From: Bacillota bacterium
Lineage (GTDB): Bacteria; Bacillota; UBA4882; UBA8346
DNA length: 64,000 nt
NCBI GenBank assembly: GCA_029776205.1
Contig: JAKOTQ010000096.1
Location: 281,796 to 345,795, forward strand
Direction of reading: 5' to 3'
In this document: piece after piece, positions 48,992-58,884 of the stretch
Numbering within the stretch: the stretch's first letter is position 1
How the letters are laid out: each line of letters opens with the position of its first letter
Notes under the pieces: model-generated
Told to the model about the DNA's origin: nothing
The model's input: the letters and a program-made list of their open reading frames with translations, nothing else
Databases searched by the model: none
Made by a program: the position numbers and the translations under genes

Positions 48992-50638
48992 TCACAGCTC
49001 TGTCCGCTTGGCAATAGGCATCCGCCGGCCGTTGCCAAAGGCTTTGGACGTAACCTTCAACCCCGGAGCCGCCTGGCGCCGTTTAAATTCATTTCGGTCT
49101 ACCGTGCGGATTACCCACTTGACGGTCTCTTCATCAAACCCGGCCTGAATAATCCGGGCTGCAGACCATCCTTCCTCGATATAATATTGTAAGATTTGAT
49201 CTAAAACCGGATAGGGCGGCAACGTGTCCTGATCCCGTTGATTGGGCCGCAGCTCAGCAGAAGGGGCCTTTTCAATGATGGACCGGGGGATGATTTCCCG
49301 TTCCCGGTTGATGTATTCGCACAATTCATAGACCAAGGTTTTGGGAACATCGGAGATAACGCTCAAACCGCCGCTCATATCGCCATACAAGGTACAATAT
49401 CCCACCGCCATCTCACTTTTATTCCCGGTCGACAACGCGAGATACCCTAACTTATTGGAGAAAGCCATCACAATATTGCCCCGGATCCGGGCCTGAATAT
49501 TCTCTTCCGTTACATCCGCAGCTTTCCCTTGAAAATGAGATGATAATGTCGCCATATAGGATTCAAAAATATCGGAAATCGGAATCACGTCAAAGCGGAT
49601 CCCCAGATTTTCAGCGAGCTTCCTGGAGTCATCCACACTTCCGCTTGAAGAGTAAGGCGAAGGCATCGTTACCCCGAATACATTCTCCTTCCCCAACGCC
49701 TCTACAGCCAAACAACATACCAAGGCCGAATCAATCCCGCCGGAAAGTCCCAAAACCGCCCCTTTAAATCCGCATTTTTTCAAATAATCGCGCAGTCCCA
49801 AAACCAAAGCCTGGTATACCGCTTCAACTTTGGGCAGAGGCCGATAAAGACAATCCGTCGGTTGGGCCTTACTGTCAAACGTCATGACAAATTCCCGAAA
49901 GAAAGGCGCCAACAGAAGGGGAGAACCGTCGGCATCAAAAGCCATACTGCCGCCGTCAAAAACCAACTCGTCATTACCGCCCACTTGATTGACAAAAACC
50001 ATAGGAACGCCATGTTTACGGGCATGGGTGCGAATCAGTTCATAACGTAGTTCCCCTTTGCCGATTTCAAAGGGAGAGGCCGAGATATTAATGAGCAATG
50101 TGGCCCCCAATTCGACCATCCGGGCCACGGGATCCACCGCATATAAACGGCGCTCCGGCCAAAACCGTTCGTCATTCCAGGCATCCTCGCAGATGGTGAT
50201 CCCCAAAATTTCATCTTTAAAAGGAATGACGGCAGTCTTGGCAGCCACATCAAAATGTCGGGCTTCATCAAAAACATCATAGGTCGGTAATAACGTCTTC
50301 GCTTGCTTAAAAAGGATCTTGCCATCCGCGATCAAAACAGCCGCATTGATCAGCCCTTTGCCTACAGCTGCGTCATTTGGCAAAGGCGCTCCCACCAAAA
50401 CCCCTGTCCCAGGATATTGCTTCGACATTTGGCAAAGCTCCCGGAGAGCTGTCTCAACCCGGGCAATAAACCAGTCCCGTTCCACCAGATCTTTCGGCGG
50501 ATATCCCACCAGAAAAAGTTCGGAAAAAATGATCAGATCCGTTTCCCGTCCATACTGTTCAAGGGTTTGGGCAATTTGTTCCAGATTGCCCCGGATATCT
50601 CCGACCACCGGATTTAACTGTGCTAATGTGAGTTTCAT
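48992..50638 (-). CDS. nadE: Glutamine-dependent NAD+ synthetase
   Basis: 548 residues, two domains. The N-terminal nitrilase-type glutaminase has the triad Glu40 (IFSELFLVGYPP), Lys114 (KTLLPTYDVFDE) and Cys150 (TICEDAWN). The C-terminal synthetase has the ATP-pyrophosphatase loop LGLSGGIDSALV. It amidates deamido-NAD with glutamine nitrogen. GGAGG precedes the ATG by seven bases. Confidence 0.97.
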   Translation of the reverse strand: MKLTLAQLNPVVGDIRGNLEQIAQTLEQYGRETDLIIFSELFLVGYPPKDLVERDWFIARVETALRELCQMSKQYPGTGVLVGAPLPNDAAVGKGLINAAVLIADGKILFKQAKTLLPTYDVFDEARHFDVAAKTAVIPFKDEILGITICEDAWNDERFWPERRLYAVDPVARMVELGATLLINISASPFEIGKGELRYELIRTHARKHGVPMVFVNQVGGNDELVFDGGSMAFDADGSPLLLAPFFREFVMTFDSKAQPTDCLYRPLPKVEAVYQALVLGLRDYLKKCGFKGAVLGLSGGIDSALVCCLAVEALGKENVFGVTMPSPYSSSGSVDDSRKLAENLGIRFDVIPISDIFESYMATLSSHFQGKAADVTEENIQARIRGNIVMAFSNKLGYLALSTGNKSEMAVGYCTLYGDMSGGLSVISDVPKTLVYELCEYINREREIIPRSIIEKAPSAELRPNQRDQDTLPPYPVLDQILQYYIEEGWSAARIIQAGFDEETVKWVIRTVDRNEFKRRQAAPGLKVTSKAFGNGRRMPIAKRTEL

Positions 50639-50716
50639 CGTGACGCCTCCGGATGCTTCTCTATCAAAATAAATCCTTCAATATTGTGAACGAATAATAA
50701 TATCCCACCAACAGAG

Positions 50717-51745
50717 TCATGATTTTGTGTCTTTATTTCGCTCCGCAAGCGGCGAATCCTCCATGGGTATCTTTATTTTTCTGTTACATCCGGGGCAATG
50801 ATTTCCTCTCACTAAAAGCCGGATCCGATATCCTTCCCGCTCCACCCAGACCTTCCCGCAATCCGGACAACAGGTGGTATTTTCCTTTCCCATATTCCCA
50901 AGGTAAACATATTTCAGGTAACCGCTGGCAATAGTATAGGCCCGCTCCATAACTGCCAAAGGAGTAGGCGGAAGCGTAAAGCGTTCATTTGGATAGTATC
51001 TGGATAAATGCAGCGGAATCTCCGGGTCGATCCGGGCCACCCAGGCTGATAACGCTTCGATCATTTCAGGAATGTCATTTTCCCCGGGAATGATCAGTGT
51101 TGTTAATTCCAGGTGGATTCGCTCAGCCGCTGTCCGGATATTGTCCAGAACCGGAGAGAGTTTCCCACGGCACAACCGCTGATAATATTCGTCCGTAAAC
51201 CCCTTTAAATCAATGTTGGCCGCATCGGCCCATTGCAGTAGCATCTCCCAAGGTTTCGGATTGAGAAACGCATTGGTGACCAAAACGTTTTTCAGACCTG
51301 CCGCCCGTATAGCAGGCATCACCTCAACTAAAAACTCAAACCACACCGTCGGCTCCGAATAAGTATACGCGAGACCAATGTTACCGTGCTCCCGATGGGT
51401 TTCCTCTGCCAAACCCACCAACTCCTCGATAGATACAGCCCTGGCCGGAGCCTCTTCCCTGGAAATATGCCAGTTTTGACAAAAAGCGCATGCCAGATTA
51501 CACCCGATAGTTCCTACAGACAAAATCGGCTTCCCGGGATAATAATGATATAACGGTTTTTTCTCGATGGGGTCTAGCGCCAGGCCGGATATCAACCCGT
51601 AATTCCGGGAAAAAAGCCGCCCGTCCCGATACTGACGGGCTTTACAAAATCCCATCTTTCCCTCGGCCAATTGGCAAGCCTGAGGGCACAATTCACATAC
51701 CGCTTTCCCTTCCGGCGTGATCCGGTAAAACTGGGCTTCTTTCAT
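50717..51745 (-). CDS. amrS: AmrS-type radical SAM enzyme (AmmeMemoRadiSam system)
   Basis: 342 residues. The radical SAM cluster motif is Cys82, Cys86, Cys89 in GCNLACAFCQNW. An N-terminal CELCPQAC...GFC motif and C-terminal CCPDCG and CPGCNRK suggest further metal sites. These match the radical SAM member of the widespread but uncharacterised AMMECR1-MEMO-radical SAM trio. The neighbouring gene encodes the other two domains fused. Confidence 0.92.
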   Translation of the reverse strand: MKEAQFYRITPEGKAVCELCPQACQLAEGKMGFCKARQYRDGRLFSRNYGLISGLALDPIEKKPLYHYYPGKPILSVGTIGCNLACAFCQNWHISREEAPARAVSIEELVGLAEETHREHGNIGLAYTYSEPTVWFEFLVEVMPAIRAAGLKNVLVTNAFLNPKPWEMLLQWADAANIDLKGFTDEYYQRLCRGKLSPVLDNIRTAAERIHLELTTLIIPGENDIPEMIEALSAWVARIDPEIPLHLSRYYPNERFTLPPTPLAVMERAYTIASGYLKYVYLGNMGKENTTCCPDCGKVWVEREGYRIRLLVRGNHCPGCNRKIKIPMEDSPLAERNKDTKS

Positions 51746-51799
51746 GGATTTCACTGCCTTTGTATCTATATCCCATGATAGGAACTGATCATTCGTAAT

Positions 51800-53191
51800 C
51801 TAAAAATACCTGACCACTTCAAACCGTTGCAACTCCACCGGTTCATCCGGGCTAATGCCGGCTTTCCGGCGGGCGATAGCAACCTGCTCTTCAGCAGTAT
51901 CCACTCCTTCCAAATCGGGAAGAAGCAATCCCTTCCGGGAACCACGGCTGACGATCACTCCATACCGTTTCGGATCCAACTCTCTCATATCGATGACGGG
52001 TTCCGCCGGTTTTAAAACATCGACACTATACACCAAATTGTCCAATTCAAACTCTTCGACAGGATCAAACCGGGGATCCCGGGTCGCTGCAGCAATCGCA
52101 TTATGAGTCACTTCCTCAATGATATCATCCTGCGTCGGTTCAGTAGTTCCAATGCATCCCCGCAATTGGCCGTTTTCTTTGAGGGATACAAAGACACCCG
52201 CTTTCTGCCCGCGAAACTCTTCAAGGCCTTCCGGTTCAGGCAGTTTTTCCCCGGAAACGTAGGCCTCCACCACCTTTCGGGCATAACGAACCAGGGCTGA
52301 TTCCTCAGAACGCCGCTTGGCCACTCTGGCCTTCCGGGCATCAAATATCGTTTGTTGGAGACTTTCTCGTTTTCCACGAATAGTAAAAGAGGCTACCGCA
52401 TAGCCGACGCCAAAAGGCCCTTCATAACTATAAACTTCCCCTTGAAAATCCAATCCATCCATAGTCCCCAACAACATAATGACGCTCCGGAAACCGCATT
52501 CGGCAGCTTTCTCCAGCCAATGGGGATTCAGTTCAAAAAAGGGCACCACTTCATTGGCTGATATCAACTCCACCAACCGCCGGTCAAATTCCGCCCCTTC
52601 CGGACGATATCCAGCCGGAGCTCCCGGTTTCAAGCAGTGAGAAAGATCGCCGCTAGCGATCACAGCTACCCTTCGGTTTAACTGTTCTGCCGCTTTGGCA
52701 ACCACAGCTCCAAATTGATAAAGTTCCTCCAAAGACAAATAACTCAAAGGAATAACGACCAATTTCACATTTTCAAACCAATCAGTCCGGAAGAAAGAAA
52801 GAGGCGCCAGAACACCATGGTCCAATCCTTTCTCCCGTCCGCGGGAAGCTTCAGTCAGAGGTATCATATATACCGGTAGTCCAACATTCCGCCCCAACTC
52901 CTCGATGGCTTCAGCCAACGGAAGATCATTCTCCCAATGCCAGGTACGCGTAAGTCCAAAGCGGCTCAAATCGCCGCTAAAATTTCGGTCTCCGTAGACT
53001 ATCACCGCATCCCGATAAACTGTGCCATGAGGGGTAAAAATAACCACCGTTTCCGGCTGGCTCTCCTCAATCTTTTTGGCAATAGACTGCATAGCCCACC
53101 GGGTTTTCTCAATCTGTTGAAAATCTTCATGCCCGCCAATACCATCCACCATAATCGGAGGATGGGGCACCAGGGCTCCCATGGTAATCAA
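51800..53191 (-). CDS. Fused MEMO-AMMECR1 protein (AmmeMemoRadiSam system A/B)
   Basis: 463 residues. Residues about 1-265 form a MEMO/class III extradiol dioxygenase-like domain ([29 protein letters not shown] with candidate metal ligands His). Residues about 285-463 form an AMMECR1 domain ([17 protein letters not shown]). The molecular activity is not known for either. The start is a TTG at 53191 overlapping the upstream stop (TTGA), with AAAGGA nine bases before. It is followed by amrS, giving the complete trio in two genes. Confidence 0.92.
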   Translation of the reverse strand: MITMGALVPHPPIMVDGIGGHEDFQQIEKTRWAMQSIAKKIEESQPETVVIFTPHGTVYRDAVIVYGDRNFSGDLSRFGLTRTWHWENDLPLAEAIEELGRNVGLPVYMIPLTEASRGREKGLDHGVLAPLSFFRTDWFENVKLVVIPLSYLSLEELYQFGAVVAKAAEQLNRRVAVIASGDLSHCLKPGAPAGYRPEGAEFDRRLVELISANEVVPFFELNPHWLEKAAECGFRSVIMLLGTMDGLDFQGEVYSYEGPFGVGYAVASFTIRGKRESLQQTIFDARKARVAKRRSEESALVRYARKVVEAYVSGEKLPEPEGLEEFRGQKAGVFVSLKENGQLRGCIGTTEPTQDDIIEEVTHNAIAAATRDPRFDPVEEFELDNLVYSVDVLKPAEPVIDMRELDPKRYGVIVSRGSRKGLLLPDLEGVDTAEEQVAIARRKAGISPDEPVELQRFEVVRYF

Positions 53192-54366
53192 TCGATCACA
53201 TCCTTTGGGTTATATTCTAACTTTAATTGATAAATGCTTTTATCGGTCTGTAGGTTCCCCCAAGGGGATGCCACCAGCCTAATCTGAATTTTATCGTTAT
53301 TCAACTTCCAGGCAGCCGACGCCACACACCCCTGGCGATGTTTTGAGGGCCCCCAAAGATAATCTTTTTCCAATGCAAAGAATTGGCATCCCAGAGTCAG
53401 CTTATTCGTAAAATAACGGGATAACTCCACTGTTATCCTCTTCTCGTTACGGCTTTTCACATCCACTTCGTCTTCGTTTCCCTCGTCATCCGGATCCCAG
53501 ATAACAGTATCCGTAAAGTAACGCACCTCCGAGTAACCCCATCGGGTCACCAACCGCCATTTTTTATTCCACTGCTGATACTCAAGGTTAAAATATCGGT
53601 TATCCTGTTCTGGATCGAACCCCCGTTCACTGGAAAGCACCCGATATTCCCCTTTCCATCGTTGATTCCGCCCTTGCTTATAGTTTAGCCAAAGGGTCCA
53701 CTCTTTTTTCCAGGAATCCCGGGTCAGACTGGTATCGTAAGGGTAATCGGCCGTCGCTTCATGATACGTGACACCGGCTTTAAGTTTGGAATTAAGCTCC
53801 TTCGATATCTCCTGCATCAAATCATATTTCAGAGAAGTATAATACTTCCGCTCCGGATACTCCTTGTCCGTCCGGTTCAACCGCCACTTATAATTCCAAT
53901 CCTTCCAGGTGTACGTAAGATATAATTGCTGATAATTCCAATGATTACGATAGGGCTTGCTGCTCTCAACCTGGCCGGACTTGGAACCGGCATCCACATC
54001 CACTTGCACTTTCAACCCTTTCAACGGTTTCCATCGATAATCCATCCCGACTTCAGTTATGGCATACCTGGGATTGTACTGATAATCCAGATCGATTCCC
54101 AATCCTGGCATAAAGCGGGTAAATTCCAACTGAAATTTGGAATTATGGTACTGATCGGATTGCTCCGGAAAGGTCAGTTTATTGGAGATATTCAATTCCA
54201 TCCAAGGCCACTTCACATAGGAGTCCATCCTTAGCGTTTGGCGAAAGGCTTCCTCCTCCTTCTCTTTGACCTCGAGAACTGCTTTCTCCATCAACATCAC
54301 CGTTGCCGCTTGACAGGGATTGGCCATCAACAGCAAGCACCCTAAAACAATCCATCCCGTTCTCAT
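53188..54366 (-). CDS. Exported beta-strand-rich protein, possible outer-membrane barrel
   Basis: 392 residues with a cleavable signal ([18 protein letters not shown]). The mature part alternates polar and hydrophobic residues in strands of about ten residues, rich in Tyr and Trp ([31 protein letters not shown]), and ends [15 protein letters not shown]. That is the pattern of beta-barrel outer-membrane proteins, but I do not recognise a family and the last residue is not aromatic. It overlaps the MEMO-AMMECR1 gene by four bases, so the two are cotranscribed. Confidence 0.7.
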   Translation of the reverse strand: MRTGWIVLGCLLLMANPCQAATVMLMEKAVLEVKEKEEEAFRQTLRMDSYVKWPWMELNISNKLTFPEQSDQYHNSKFQLEFTRFMPGLGIDLDYQYNPRYAITEVGMDYRWKPLKGLKVQVDVDAGSKSGQVESSKPYRNHWNYQQLYLTYTWKDWNYKWRLNRTDKEYPERKYYTSLKYDLMQEISKELNSKLKAGVTYHEATADYPYDTSLTRDSWKKEWTLWLNYKQGRNQRWKGEYRVLSSERGFDPEQDNRYFNLEYQQWNKKWRLVTRWGYSEVRYFTDTVIWDPDDEGNEDEVDVKSRNEKRITVELSRYFTNKLTLGCQFFALEKDYLWGPSKHRQGCVASAAWKLNNDKIQIRLVASPWGNLQTDKSIYQLKLEYNPKDVID

Positions 54367-54462
54367 CTCACCTACTCCTACCTTTTTCCATTTTCAGGTA
54401 GAATTCGGTGATAACCTAAAAATTCCTTTATTTTACATGGAAATATTTTACTGTTTCTTAGA

Positions 54463-54792
54463 TTATTCAGAGATCAAATCAATCACATAATCCCAAATTT
54501 CATTGGCCGCATCGATCAAATCTTCAGCATCCACGGACTCAGGATCATCCAGCAATAGTTCCACTTCTTCCTCGATTGCCTCTAGCGAAGGCTCTAGCTG
54601 CTTACAAGAAGCAAACAACTGCTCCATACTGCCGTCAACCTCTTGATCATGCAAATACAGAAAGGCCTTCAGCAATTGAGCGACACCTTCCCGAAACTTT
54701 ACTGCGCTTTCGTCCCGGGAATGCTCAATCGCCGCCTCCGCCGCTTCAAACAGTTCATCGCCCCGGTTAACCAAGGCTTCAACATATTCCAT
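54463..54792 (-). CDS. Small acidic helical protein, 109 residues
   Basis: ATG at 54792 with AAGGAG eight bases upstream. Highly acidic and Ala/Leu/Glu-rich (EEEVELLLDDPESVDAEDL), predicted all-helical, with no signal or membrane segment. A HEPN-like or four-helix-bundle fold is possible from the pattern (VAQLLKAFLYLHDQ), but I do not recognise the family. Probably its own unit, after the terminators at 54887-54965. Confidence 0.7.
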   Translation of the reverse strand: MEYVEALVNRGDELFEAAEAAIEHSRDESAVKFREGVAQLLKAFLYLHDQEVDGSMEQLFASCKQLEPSLEAIEEEVELLLDDPESVDAEDLIDAANEIWDYVIDLISE

Positions 54793-54886
54793 AGACAACA
54801 CTCCTTGATGTTATATTTTCTCTCGCTTTTGCAAAAAGTTCCCCAAAATCTCGATGAATAAACAAGCTTTCAATTTTTATATTAAA

Positions 54887-54965
54887 CGAAAGAAATTCCA
54901 CAAACAATGTGGAAATTCTTTCGTTTGTAACATCAAAAAGACTCCGGCCATTTCACCGGAGTCTT
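54887..54965 (-). terminator. Tandem terminators after the Spy-like gene
   Basis: First, AAGACTCCGG/CCGGAGTCTT (54938-54965, eight-base loop) with TTTTTG following on the minus strand. Second, a 16-base stem CGAAAGAA.TTCCACA/TGTGGAA.TTCTTTCG (54887-54923) with one mismatch, followed by TTTAAT. Confidence 0.85.
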
Positions 54966-54985
54966 AATTTTCATTTTGAAGATAC

Positions 54986-55474
54986 TTACTTCTTATCCTT
55001 CTCCATGCCGCCACACCGGCATTGGCCGTTAGGACGGGGGCCAGGGCCGGGACGGCGGTTTTTACGTTCTTTCATCTTCTCATAAAAAGCCTTCTGTTGT
55101 TCGGGAGTTAATACTGCTTTGATCTTCTCTTTCATCGCATCCTGTTTGGTTATCATCTGGATGCGAAGGGCGTTGACTTCTTTCGTCTTGGCATCAATAG
55201 CTGCTTGATTCAACGGTTTGGTTGACCACAATTTAGCCAATTCCCGTTGTTTCGTTTGGAGATTATGCCGGATATCAATCGTATCTTTCTCAAACTGCTG
55301 ACGAATAACCCGAATTTTATCCTGTTGCTCTTCCGTCAGTTTCAGTTCGGCAAACATCGGATGTCCTTTGCCAGGAATCGGTTTACCCGGATTAGGGCCT
55401 TTAGCAAATGCTGCAAAGGATACCATGGTGACCATCAAAGCGGTGACCAAAGTCATCATCAATGTTTTCTTCAT
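54986..55474 (-). CDS. Spy/CpxP-like LTXXQ protein
   Basis: 162 residues with a signal peptide ending near SFAAFAKG. The mature protein is helical, with two LTxxQ motifs (LTEEQQDK and LTPEQQKA) as in Spy and CpxP, and ends in a Pro/Gly-Arg and CRCGG tail. Spy and CpxP are periplasmic chaperones or sensors of envelope stress in Gram-negative bacteria. It is divergent from a response regulator/kinase pair, the arrangement of cpxP-cpxRA. GGAG precedes the ATG at 55474. Confidence 0.88.
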   Translation of the reverse strand: MKKTLMMTLVTALMVTMVSFAAFAKGPNPGKPIPGKGHPMFAELKLTEEQQDKIRVIRQQFEKDTIDIRHNLQTKQRELAKLWSTKPLNQAAIDAKTKEVNALRIQMITKQDAMKEKIKAVLTPEQQKAFYEKMKERKNRRPGPGPRPNGQCRCGGMEKDKK

Positions 55475-55617
55475 GCAATCACTCTCCTTCATACGATTTG
55501 GTTTTCAGGTTTGTTCCATCATACCGCCTAACTGTGAAACACTAATGAAGAAATTGTGGAGATTGTGTGGAGATTAATCTGTCAAGACGGCCAAAAAAGG
55601 AATCCCCGTCGCATCAA

Positions 55618-55935
55618 CGAATTAGTATCGTGTATTTCGAAGATAGAAGACAGGAGTCAAGAGTGGGGCAGAAAGAAGACAGAATACAGAAGTCAGAAAA
55701 TTTAATTAGTTGACAGTGTACAGAAAGGGAAAAGTGAAAAGGGTAAAATTACTGAAATGTGAACTATGCACTCTGAACTTTGCACTATGTACCTAAACAG
55801 AATACTGAACTGTAAACTAAACTCACACCTCACGCCTTATGCATCGTACCTATAATGTGAACTTGTACTTTGACGGGAATCAAGACCCGGGATTATCTCC
55901 TGTTTCCTGACTCCTATAACCGGGATCCTAACCTT
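55618..55935. repeat. Intergenic word-repeat element, copy 5 (long form)
   Basis: Lies in the 485-base gap between the Spy-like gene and the response regulator. It contains GACAGAATACAGAAGTCAG (55678-55696), identical over at least 25 bases with the copy at 39301, then TTGACAGTG, GTGAACTATGCACTCTGAAC near 55761, CTCACGCCTTATGCATCGTA, and CCTGACTCCTATAACCGGGA at its end. No open frame with a ribosome site. It occupies the place expected for the divergent promoters. Confidence 0.6.
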
Positions 55936-55959
55936 AATTGCTAATCCATGGAGCAAACA

Positions 55960-56652
55960 ATGGCCAAAATTTTAATCATTGAAGATGAGTTGAAGATTCA
56001 ACAAATCGTCAAAGCCTACCTCCAAAAAGAAGGCTTTGAGGTATTGACTGCCTCCGACGGCATTACCGGTTTGGAAGCAGTTAAAACCCATGTTCCGGAC
56101 CTGATCATCCTGGATTTGATGTTGCCTCACCTGTCGGGAGAGGAGCTTCTAACTCAAATTCGCCAATCATCGGATGTACCCATAATCATTCTTTCAGCCA
56201 AAAGCTCAGAAGATGAGCGAATTTTCGGTTTAAATATCGGCGCCGATGATTATCTCGTTAAACCATTCAGCCCGCGGGAACTCGTGGCCAGAGTCTTTGC
56301 CCATCTTCGCCGTATCAAACCGAAAACAGCCGAAACACCCATCCTCTCCTTCAACGGTCAGCAACTCATCATCGACGACGTCAAACACGAGGTTTTTCGA
56401 AACGGAGAAGCCGTCAACCTGACGCCAACCGAGTATAAAATCTTGCTCTGTCTATGCCGCAACCCCGGCCAAGTATTTTCACGCAGCCAATTAGTTGAGA
56501 AAGTGCAAGGCTATCAATATAGCGGCTATGATCGGACCATCGACAGCCATGTGAAAAATTTACGCCAAAAAATCGAACCTAATCCGGAAGAACCCCGGTT
56601 CATTCTTACCGTATTTGGTATCGGATATAAATTTGGAGGAGAACGGGATTGA
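55960..56652 (+). CDS. OmpR-family response regulator
   Basis: 230 residues from ATG 55960 (TGGAG seven bases upstream). Receiver domain with acidic pocket Glu8/Asp9 and phosphorylated Asp52 (IILDLMLPHLSG). C-terminal winged helix with LTPTEYKILLCL and YDRTIDSHVKNLRQKIE. Overlaps the kinase gene by four bases. A CpxR-like role is suggested by the divergent Spy/CpxP-like gene. Confidence 0.94.
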   Translation: MAKILIIEDELKIQQIVKAYLQKEGFEVLTASDGITGLEAVKTHVPDLIILDLMLPHLSGEELLTQIRQSSDVPIIILSAKSSEDERIFGLNIGADDYLVKPFSPRELVARVFAHLRRIKPKTAETPILSFNGQQLIIDDVKHEVFRNGEAVNLTPTEYKILLCLCRNPGQVFSRSQLVEKVQGYQYSGYDRTIDSHVKNLRQKIEPNPEEPRFILTVFGIGYKFGGERD

Positions 56653-58010
56653 AATCACCCATTACCCGAAAAATAACATTAATCATCGTTCTGATCTCAT
56701 TCGGAAGCATTCTGATTTCCGGATTGTTCATCAACTATTCGTTAAATCGCCAATTTCAAAAATACCTTACCCGAGTCGATACCGCCCGGGAAAATCAGGT
56801 CATCAATATCCTGGCCCAGATCTACCTGGACAACGGAGGTTGGCCCCAACAACCCACGTTATTGGGTATGGGCAGGGATTTTTATCTGGAACGGCTCTTC
56901 TATATCACAGACACCGATGGCAATGTCGTTTTTTACACCCGAATGGGGAGAATCCGCAGCAACCAACGTCCGGATCTTCTCAAACCGCGCCCGATCATCA
57001 TTGGAGAAAAAACCATTGGTACGGCCTATTTCGGGAAAAGCCCGATAGAAAATGTTTTGACACAGCAAAACGTTCTTTTCCGGCACACCATTAATCATTC
57101 GATCGTGCTCTCCATTTTAGTCACCGGTTCGATCTCATTTATCGTGGCTATTCTCTTCGCCCGGCGATTCTCGAACCCGATCCGGGCCATGAATCTGACT
57201 GCCAAAGCCATGACCAATGGAAATCTGGACACCCGCGTCCGCGATCTGCCCCGGGACGAGCTTGGACAATTAGGCGAAAGCCTCAATACATTAGCCGACA
57301 GTTTAAAGTACGTTCAGGCTCTGCGTCAACAGATGACCGCCAATGTCGCCCACGATCTGCGTACGCCGCTAGCGACCATCCAAAGCCATCTGGAAGGGAT
57401 GATCGATGACGTCATCCCCGTCTCGACCGCCAATCTGGAATCGCTCCTTGACGAAGTTAAACGCCTTAGCGGTCTGGTCGAAGACCTCCAAGAGATTGCC
57501 CTGGCCGATCAAGCCATCCATCACTTTAAATATGAACCCATTGCCTTGGAAGAGTTTCTCCAGATTCTCATCAACAAAAAAACTCCGCTGTTTGCGGAGA
57601 AAGGATTACACCTTCTATTTAAATCCACTGGCCCGGTTCAACTCGTTAGCGACCGGAAAAGTCTCAGTAAAATCATGGATAATTTACTTTCGAATGCTCA
57701 TAAGTACACAGCACCAGGAGGCCACGTCACCATCACCCTGTCACACACCACCGAAAAGGTCCACATCGAAGTCACCGATACCGGAATCGGCATCTCCGAA
57801 GTAGACTTACCTTACATCTTCGAACGTTTTTACCGGACCGATCAATCCCGCAACCGGGAAAGCGGCGGCTTCGGGTTGGGATTAACCATCGTGAAAGAAC
57901 TAGTTGAAGCTTTAGGCGGCACGATTACCGTCCGAAGCCAACCGGGTCAAGGCAGCACCTTTACCATAAACTTTGCCACCACGCCAAATCAAAGGAATAA
58001 TCCGTCATGA
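56649..58010 (+). CDS. Sensor histidine kinase with HAMP domain
   Basis: 453 residues. Two membrane segments (about 14-31 and 160-180) enclose an external sensor domain of about 130 residues (DFYLERLFYITDTDGNVVF). Then HAMP, the HisKA box VAHDLRTPLA with the phosphorylated His, and the ATPase with DNLLSNAHKYTAPGG and GFGLGLTIVKEL. TTG start at 56649 within ATTGA, with GGAGGAG well placed. Overlaps the regulator upstream and a small gene downstream. Confidence 0.94.
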   Translation: MKSPITRKITLIIVLISFGSILISGLFINYSLNRQFQKYLTRVDTARENQVINILAQIYLDNGGWPQQPTLLGMGRDFYLERLFYITDTDGNVVFYTRMGRIRSNQRPDLLKPRPIIIGEKTIGTAYFGKSPIENVLTQQNVLFRHTINHSIVLSILVTGSISFIVAILFARRFSNPIRAMNLTAKAMTNGNLDTRVRDLPRDELGQLGESLNTLADSLKYVQALRQQMTANVAHDLRTPLATIQSHLEGMIDDVIPVSTANLESLLDEVKRLSGLVEDLQEIALADQAIHHFKYEPIALEEFLQILINKKTPLFAEKGLHLLFKSTGPVQLVSDRKSLSKIMDNLLSNAHKYTAPGGHVTITLSHTTEKVHIEVTDTGIGISEVDLPYIFERFYRTDQSRNRESGGFGLGLTIVKELVEALGGTITVRSQPGQGSTFTINFATTPNQRNNPS

Positions 58011-58180
58011 ATTCACCGAAAATCAACTGCTTCCATTGCATCCATTTCTACATCACCTGGGATCCCCAATTTCCCAACGGATGCCGGTTTTTTCAGATCA
58101 AAACCAAAAACCGCCCCTCCTACGAAGTGGAGAAATCCTCCGGCCTACCATGCCAGGGATTTGAGCCGAAAAAGGGATAA
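58007..58180 (+). CDS. Small Cys-rich protein, 57 residues, coupled to the kinase
   Basis: ATG at 58007 overlaps the kinase stop (ATGA), with AAAGGAA ten bases before. Four cysteines: Cys8 and Cys11 in NCFHCIHF, Cys26 in NGCRFF and Cys49 in LPCQGF, a likely zinc- or iron-binding set. Conserved-looking features FYITWDPxFPxGC and ESSGxxC resemble small clostridial proteins of unknown function that are sometimes misnamed uracil-DNA glycosylase. Translational coupling suggests it works with the two-component pair, or merely hitchhikes. Confidence 0.7.
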   Translation: MNSPKINCFHCIHFYITWDPQFPNGCRFFQIKTKNRPSYEVEKSSGLPCQGFEPKKG

Positions 58181-58184
58181 GAAT

Positions 58185-58375
58185 AGTTGACAGTGGAGAC
58201 AGTTTATTAAGGATTAAGAAAAGATAAAAAGAAAAGAGCAGGAATAAGAAAACTCTCCACCGTCGACACTCGAAACTTCTGTTTCTCAACCCCTGCGAGA
58301 GAGATGAATCTGAAACCTGTAACTTTTAACGGGCCTTGTAAACTGTCAACTATAAACTGTAAACCGTACCATCAA
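58185..58375. repeat. Intergenic word-repeat element, copy 6
   Basis: Gene-free sequence between the small Cys protein and the acetyltransferase. Words include TTGACAGTGGAGACAGTTTA near 58186 and AACTGTCAACTATAAACTGT at 58341-58360. Confidence 0.45.
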
Positions 58376-58379
58376 CCCC

Positions 58380-58838
58380 TTACCCAATCCTGCGAATAAC
58401 CGCCACTTCATCACAGTTAGGGAATTTAGGGCAATTGATGCATTCTTTCCATACTTTATGGGGCATTTCGTCCTTAGAGACTTCCTGAAAACCGCAACCT
58501 CTGAAGAAATCCACCTGATACGTAAGGGCGAAAACCTTATGAATTCCAAGCTCAATCGCTTCTTTTATCAATTCATCGATTAATTTTTTGCCAATTCCTT
58601 TTCGCTGATATTCGTTGCGAATGGCCAAAGCCCGAATCTCCGCCAGATCTTCCCAGATAATATGCAAAGCGCCGGCTCCTACCACTTTTCCCTCGTCTTC
58701 AACCACCATAAATTCACGAATCGTTTCATAAAGCGTATTACGGGAACGGGCCAACATAACGCCTTTTTCAGCAAAATCATTAATTAATGCATGTAATTCT
58801 TCCACATCAGCCATTTTAGCCTTTCGGAAAGTAATCAT
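58380..58838 (-). CDS. N-acetyltransferase, N-acetylglutamate synthase-like
   Basis: 152 residues, one GNAT domain. The acetyl-CoA loop is NEYQRKGIGKKLI, with EIRALAI before it and FFRGCGFQEV near the C terminus. The short stand-alone GNAT type with a CINCPKFPNCDE tail matches the ArgA-like acetyltransferases of clostridia and actinobacteria. These acetylate glutamate as the first step of arginine synthesis. A perfect ARG box over its promoter supports that role. No other arg genes lie nearby. The ATG at 58838 is preceded by GTAGGTGCTGA (AGGTG). Confidence 0.85.
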   Translation of the reverse strand: MITFRKAKMADVEELHALINDFAEKGVMLARSRNTLYETIREFMVVEDEGKVVGAGALHIIWEDLAEIRALAIRNEYQRKGIGKKLIDELIKEAIELGIHKVFALTYQVDFFRGCGFQEVSKDEMPHKVWKECINCPKFPNCDEVAVIRRIG

Positions 58839-58884
58839 TTCAGCACCTACTTTTTATTATTTGTCAAGCTGTTGATTTACTGTT

